Of a stretch of DNA of 7,583 nucleotides, positions 6,701 to 7,583 are shown piece by piece. Under the pieces are notes generated by a model, which did no database searches, was not told the DNA's origin, and worked only from the letters and a program-made list of their open reading frames with translations. The DNA lies in assembly GCA_009919445.1 (NCBI GenBank), contig RGBY01000118.1, positions 1 to 7,583 of the forward strand, in the 5' to 3' direction. How positions within the stretch are numbered: the first letter of the stretch is position 1; every line of letters starts with the position of its first letter. Source of the stretch: Planctomycetia bacterium. Lineage in GTDB: Bacteria > Planctomycetota > Planctomycetia > Pirellulales > UBA1268. A program made the position numbers and the translations under genes.

Positions 6701-7583
6701 ACGACACCATATCGACACTCGGCGGGAACGATAGCCTTGATGGCGGTGAAGACGACGACACGCTTTATGGCGGTGACGATGACGACACGCTAATCGGCGG
6801 TCCTGGGGCAGACGAAGTCTACGGCCAGAACGGCACGGACCTGCTCGTGGTGATCGACACCAGCCTGACGCTTGCGTCGTCGTTTGCCACGCCGGCAGGT
6901 GCGGGTGTGGTCGATCTCTATGACGGGGGCAATGGAACCGACACGCTTGCCCTTGTCGATAACATCAATCTGACGCTCACTGACACCGACCTCAGTGCCT
7001 ATGGAGAGGTTCATGCGGTTCATTCAATTGAGCACGCCTATCTTGTGGGTGGGGCGGGCGACAACACCTTTGATGCGGTTGGCTTCTCGGGCAGCACCGA
7101 GATGCACGGCCAAGCCGGCAACGACACGCTGCTCGGCGGCTCCGGTGTGGACGCGATCTACGGTGGAGATGACGACGACACCATCAGCGGCAACGATAGT
7201 CACGACTGGCTGGATGGGCAGGCCGGCAATGACACAATCACCGGTGGCGGCGGCAACGACACGCTGATTGGTGGTGCCGGGGGCAACTCGCTCGCGGGCG
7301 AGGACGGTGATGACACCTATCTCTTCAGCGAGGCGATTGCCTCTGATGAGATCGATGACGCGGGCAGTGGCTCAGACGTCGCGAACTTCACCGCCTTTTC
7401 CAGCAACCTGACGCTGGCGGTCGGGAATGCCAGTGCCCCGGTACTCGTTAGCCAGGGGGCTCGGTTCCAGGCGGCATTTCTCACCGATCAGATTGAGTCG
7501 TACCTGCTCGGCAGCGGGGCCGATACGCTGGAGATCAAAGACGGCAGTTCGACGATTGCCTCTGTCGATGCTGGTAGCGGCAG
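1..7583 (+). CDS. Giant RTX/SdrD-like calcium-binding exoprotein, internal fragment (both ends missing)
   Basis: One reading frame, beginning with the first base, runs through all 2527 complete codons without a stop. The gene is therefore larger than the window, and its start, ribosome binding site, signal sequence and C-terminal secretion signal lie outside it. The visible protein is strongly acidic, poor in lysine and has only six cysteines, as expected for an extracellular protein. Domain order: aromatic/acidic repeats, beta-rich modules, helical segment, EF-hand module, RTX block 1, three SdrD/Cna-B-like domains, a probable beta-propeller, RTX block 2, and a further beta module. RTX proteins of this kind usually leave the cell by type I secretion and fold on meeting extracellular calcium; that is family knowledge, since no transporter gene is visible. 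The likely role is a cell-surface or matrix structural/adhesive protein. No enzymatic motif was recognised. Coding is certain; the specific function is unknown. Confidence 0.95.
721..2064 (+). other. Beta-strand-rich amphipathic region with probable internal duplication (residues 241-688)
   Basis: The protein here is a long series of alternating hydrophobic and polar residues (for example the LALDLNVTLVDAG stretch at residues 257-269), typical of extended antiparallel beta sheet. Two segments resemble each other in pattern: residues 286-370 (nt 856-1110) and residues 521-604 (nt 1561-1812). Each opens with a short run of strands, then has an I-S/I-E-T/D-T turn, then a Leu/Gly-rich strand pair and a Phe/Asp-rich closing strand, as expected for a diverged duplication. 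No transmembrane segment or catalytic motif is evident. I do not recognise a named domain with confidence. A lipid-binding-type beta groove or a plain structural sheet are both possible. Codon use is GC-rich except for a patch near nt 1350-1480. Confidence 0.5.
2065..2340 (+). other. Helix-rich segment between beta modules (residues 689-780)
   Basis: After more than 400 residues of apparent beta structure, the sequence switches to heptad-like amphipathic patterns (VGEIFGQVDAMLEPLRPVLDLL around residues 697-718, then DSAVTFIETVDQVSDTISTL around 751-770), indicating alpha helices. A Pro-containing turn, EIPVLSDV, at residues 721-728 separates the first helices from the rest. This may form a helical hairpin or a short coiled-coil spacer. 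No known family was identified from sight, and the helix prediction is qualitative. Confidence 0.5.
2380..2538 (+). other. Low-complexity Ser/Ala/Asn linker (residues 794-846)
   Basis: This stretch is dominated by Ser, Ala, Asn, Thr, Gly and Asp (for example SASAGESAINMTDPVSNADL at residues 800-819) and lacks the regular hydrophobic pattern of its neighbours, so it is probably a flexible linker. The DNA is locally AT-richer: nt 2401-2460 is 28/60 G+C by hand count and ends with a cttaaatata run, unlike the roughly 70% GC around it. This fits relaxed codon selection, or a later insertion between two older modules. Confidence 0.5.
2548..3180 (+). other. EF-hand-containing globular module (residues 850-1060)
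   Basis: A more globular-looking module with a mixed pattern. It begins with hydrophobic strands (ARILVDLLFGG, residues 857-867), followed by an aromatic/Pro segment (FPIFPPLFAKFFGGFEF around residues 889-905) and GYDTRGI at 912-918. A short acidic stretch DDVNPDGLDKPE (942-953) resembles a degenerate calcium loop, and a perfect EF-hand loop follows at residues 989-1000. The closing part contains two cysteines, at residues 1011 and 1060, which could pair. The overall order looks like a module that recurs in large planctomycete-type exoproteins, but that is from memory and untested. A calcium-binding role is well supported; anything beyond that is unknown. Confidence 0.55.
2965..3000 (+). other. 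EF-hand calcium-binding loop
   Basis: The twelve residues DNNNDGKVHLDE (989-1000) match the canonical EF-hand loop: Asp at 1, Asn at 3, Asp at 5, Gly at 6, an aliphatic residue at 8 and Glu at 12. The following residues FVANL could form the exit helix. A partner loop is not obvious; the degenerate acidic stretch about 47 residues upstream is the best candidate. Confidence 0.8.
3202..3447 (+). other. Beta module leading into the RTX array (residues 1068-1149)
   Basis: This segment has short strands (GVLTLHTGPL, FSVTVANGSIVVSAYDF) and then VTRIEFDAGIGNDIITFSEL at residues 1124-1143, where the first Gly-x-Gly-Asn-Asp signature appears. The arrangement of a strand pair, an 'i-x-f-D-a-G-x-G-N-D' turn and then the array is typical of caps that start RTX beta-rolls. 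It probably nucleates folding of the array that follows directly. Confidence 0.55.
3448..4401 (+). repeat. RTX nonapeptide repeat block 1 (calcium-binding beta-roll)
   Basis: About 25 recognisable copies of the nine-residue RTX unit G-G-x-G-x-D-x-L-x occur at residues 1150-1467, for example GGPGNDQLT, GGENDILYG, GEDDDTIDG, GNGNDTLVG, GRGNDKIWG, GDGNDSIYG and GPGDDKIFA. In known RTX proteins the Gly/Asp turns bind calcium and the array folds into a parallel beta-roll outside the cell. The array is interrupted several times: after WGD near nt 3508, after IGDD near 3661, after WGDD near 3901, and by a roughly 30-residue Ser/Gly/Val insert at nt 4021-4113. Copies late in the block (nt 4141-4270) are degenerate, with several missing the Asn-Asp pair. 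The block ends in GGSDTVYGGS, and the frame continues into a different domain type. Confidence 0.93.
4402..4545 (+). other. Non-repeat junction between RTX block 1 and the SdrD-like domains
   Basis: Residues 1468-1515 lose the RTX pattern abruptly (TARSYELRQIDLTHRAIVDP) and contain one cysteine at residue 1501, then a Pro-rich stretch VYPPVQNK. No domain was recognised. Lower-GC composition begins near here, marking the edge of the compositionally different central segment. Confidence 0.5.
4546..4851 (+). other. SdrD B-like / Cna-B-type beta-sandwich domain 1
   Basis: Residues 1516-1617. The diagnostic opening is LAGIIFEDVNANGVYDTGD, where the acidic loop D-x-N-x-N-G-x-x-D-x-G-D (residues 1526-1537) matches the calcium-binding signature of SdrD B repeats. 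The body continues with strands EWRLRVG and TTLTVTKVPSGW, the latter like the usual closing strands. Such domains act as stiff spacers in surface proteins. The local DNA is lower in GC than the RTX arrays (nt 4801-4860: 26/60 by hand count). Confidence 0.75.
4852..5151 (+). other. SdrD B-like / Cna-B-type beta-sandwich domain 2
   Basis: Residues 1618-1717. It opens with GGISGIVQLRDTQ and carries the acidic loop D-L-D-S-D-G-V-H-D-Y-G-E at residues 1645-1656. Then comes the classic Cna-B/SdrD core: YVDSTGRYVFEELMPADYQV (1660-1679), in which T/S-x-G-x-Y-x-F-x-x-L-x-P-x-x-Y is the family signature. This is the best-conserved of the three domains and supports the assignment of its neighbours. The loop is placed differently from domain 1, within a later strand, so the two are diverged rather than fresh duplicates. 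Confidence 0.82.
5152..5229 (+). other. Ser/Thr/Gly/Ala linker between SdrD-like domains 2 and 3
   Basis: Residues 1718-1743 are low in hydrophobics and rich in Ser, Thr, Gln, Ala and Gly (TARTDTQAGSQQGTSAISSA). They look like a flexible extracellular linker rather than a folded domain. Confidence 0.55.
5230..5541 (+). other. SdrD/Cna-B-like domain 3 carrying an EF-hand-type loop
   Basis: Residues 1744-1847. The opening GGVIQGSVWWHDN resembles the start of an SdrD domain, and the closing part FRFSGLASDTYVVTQQP corresponds to the F-x-x-L-x-x-x-x-Y-x-V core strand pair seen in domain 2. Between them sits DLNGDGLISDDE, a full EF-hand/dockerin-like calcium loop, in place of the usual short acidic loop. 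The result is a Cna-B-type fold with an EF-hand-like insertion. The calcium site is confident; the domain boundary is approximate. Confidence 0.65.
5395..5430 (+). other. EF-hand / dockerin-like calcium-binding loop
   Basis: DLNGDGLISDDE at residues 1799-1810 has Asp at 1, Asn at 3, Asp at 5, Gly at 6, Ile at 8 and Glu at 12, a perfect EF-hand loop. It lies inside the third SdrD-like domain and is followed by a strand rather than an obvious helix, so it may be a single calcium loop rather than a paired EF-hand. Confidence 0.82.
5542..6234 (+). other. Probable beta-propeller domain (residues 1848-2078)
   Basis: The segment shows repeated four-strand-like units with recurring 'x-D-x-x-T/S-G/Q-x-W/A-T' edges: SEFNPVTGLATTLFDI, GLWQVDLGTQAWTDLGQIPG, IATYDLISGSWTGHGPL, LAKIDITSAAGVTTTLLRQL. 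Each is preceded by a strand of the type DIAVVGERYAYVTG, VALEALDEQTLVGIAEDG, LAAVAPGEIYAVLYE or GLEVSRNGLLIGLDSLGVRW. This blade-like periodicity of roughly 45-60 residues is typical of Kelch, WD40-like or NHL-like propellers. About five blades can be discerned, fewer than the usual six or seven, so one or two may be degenerate. No catalytic motif is visible. In an exoprotein such a domain commonly binds a ligand or partner. The composition is AT-richer than the flanks. Confidence 0.55.
6283..6351 (+). other. SdrD-like closing strand between propeller and RTX block 2
   Basis: The stretch SLDFVVELQGGDKIDVGFGN followed by EPD (residues 2095-2117) resembles the C-terminal strand of an SdrD/Cna-B domain, which typically ends in a 'v-x-l-x-x-G-x-x-x-x-x-x-F-G-N' pattern just before the next module. 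If this is right, the propeller is inserted into, or sits next to, a remnant SdrD-like domain whose end still abuts the RTX array. The assignment rests on a short motif. Confidence 0.4.
6361..7326 (+). repeat. RTX nonapeptide repeat block 2 (calcium-binding beta-roll)
   Basis: More than 20 RTX units occur at residues 2121-2442, for example DGDDFIDGG, RRGDDKIYG, GADDDTITG, QAGNDTIST, GEDDDTLYG, GDDDDTLIG, QAGNDTLLG, GDDDDTISG, QAGNDTITG and GGGNDTLIG. The repeats are cleaner than in block 1 and richer in Asp-Asp-Asp-Thr units. Two interruptions occur: a roughly 20-residue insert after YGDD at nt 6433-6500, and a beta insert at nt 6841-7080. GC content returns to the high value of block 1. Expected to bind calcium and fold after secretion like other RTX arrays. 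Confidence 0.93.
6841..7080 (+). other. Beta insert within RTX block 2
   Basis: Residues 2281-2360 leave the RTX pattern: strands LLVVIDTSLTLASSF and VVDLYDGGNGTDTLALVDN, then INLTLTDTDLSAYGEVHAVH and SIEHAYLVGGAGDNTFDAV, after which nonapeptides resume. The sub-pattern 'I-N-L-T-L-T-D-x-x-L ... S-I-E-x-A-x-L-x-G-G-A-G-D-N-T-F-D-A' looks like the module that often joins RTX segments in large bacterial exoproteins. It probably adds a turn of different beta-roll geometry, or a cap. Confidence 0.6.
7327..7583 (+). other. Beta module following RTX block 2, cut by the window edge
   Basis: From residue 2443 the pattern changes to SEAIASDEIDDAGSGSDVAN, then strands NLTLAVGNASAPVLVS, AFLTDQIESYLLGSGADTLEI and IASVDAGSG. 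The 'G-S-G-x-D-x-x-x-F ... I-E-x-x-L-x-G-x-G-x-D-x-L' arrangement is similar to the inter-RTX insert upstream and suggests that another repeat array may follow beyond the window. The frame is still open at the last base. Confidence 0.55.

Noticed and set aside
6497..7267. Plus-strand open frames over RTX block 2 (6497-6793 and 6995-7267)
   Set aside because: Same explanation: low-complexity Thr/Ala/Arg translation from an out-of-frame reading of the repeats.

Overview
The whole window lies inside one protein-coding gene. Frame +1 is open from the first base to the last (2527 codons, no stop), so neither the start nor the stop of the gene is visible. There are no intergenic gaps, RNA genes, promoters or terminators. 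The product is a giant, very acidic, repeat-built, probably secreted calcium-binding exoprotein. It resembles the very large RTX/SdrD-type surface proteins seen in Planctomycetota and other marine bacteria. That lineage is an inference from architecture only; no gene here fixes the taxonomy.

Layout in residues of the visible fragment: 1-240, a lysine-free, Trp/Phe/Pro/Asp-rich region with short repeats of the form P-E-F-x-x-G-D-L. 241-690, an amphipathic beta-strand-rich region containing what looks like a diverged duplication. 689-780, a helix-rich segment. 794-846, a Ser/Ala/Asn linker. 850-1060, a conserved-looking module ending with a perfect EF-hand loop. 1068-1149, a beta module leading into RTX. 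1150-1467, RTX nonapeptide block 1. 1516-1847, three SdrD/Cna-B-like beta-sandwich domains, the third carrying an EF-hand. 1848-2078, a probable beta-propeller. 2095-2117, an SdrD-like closing strand. 2121-2442, RTX block 2 with an embedded non-RTX beta insert. 2443 onward, another beta module, cut by the window edge.

Base composition is mosaic. The N-terminal and RTX parts are GC-rich (about 60-73% in the 60-base lines counted by hand), whereas the SdrD/propeller segment between the two RTX blocks is about 43-52% in the lines counted and uses different codons. Two short AT-richer patches occur in the N-terminal half. This suggests domains were added to, or have evolved differently within, an RTX scaffold. 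The parts probably work as one calcium-stabilised extracellular fibre: RTX beta-rolls and EF-hands bind calcium, SdrD-like domains act as rigid spacers, and the propeller is a candidate ligand-binding head. I see no multi-gene system here; the interest is the architecture of this single protein.
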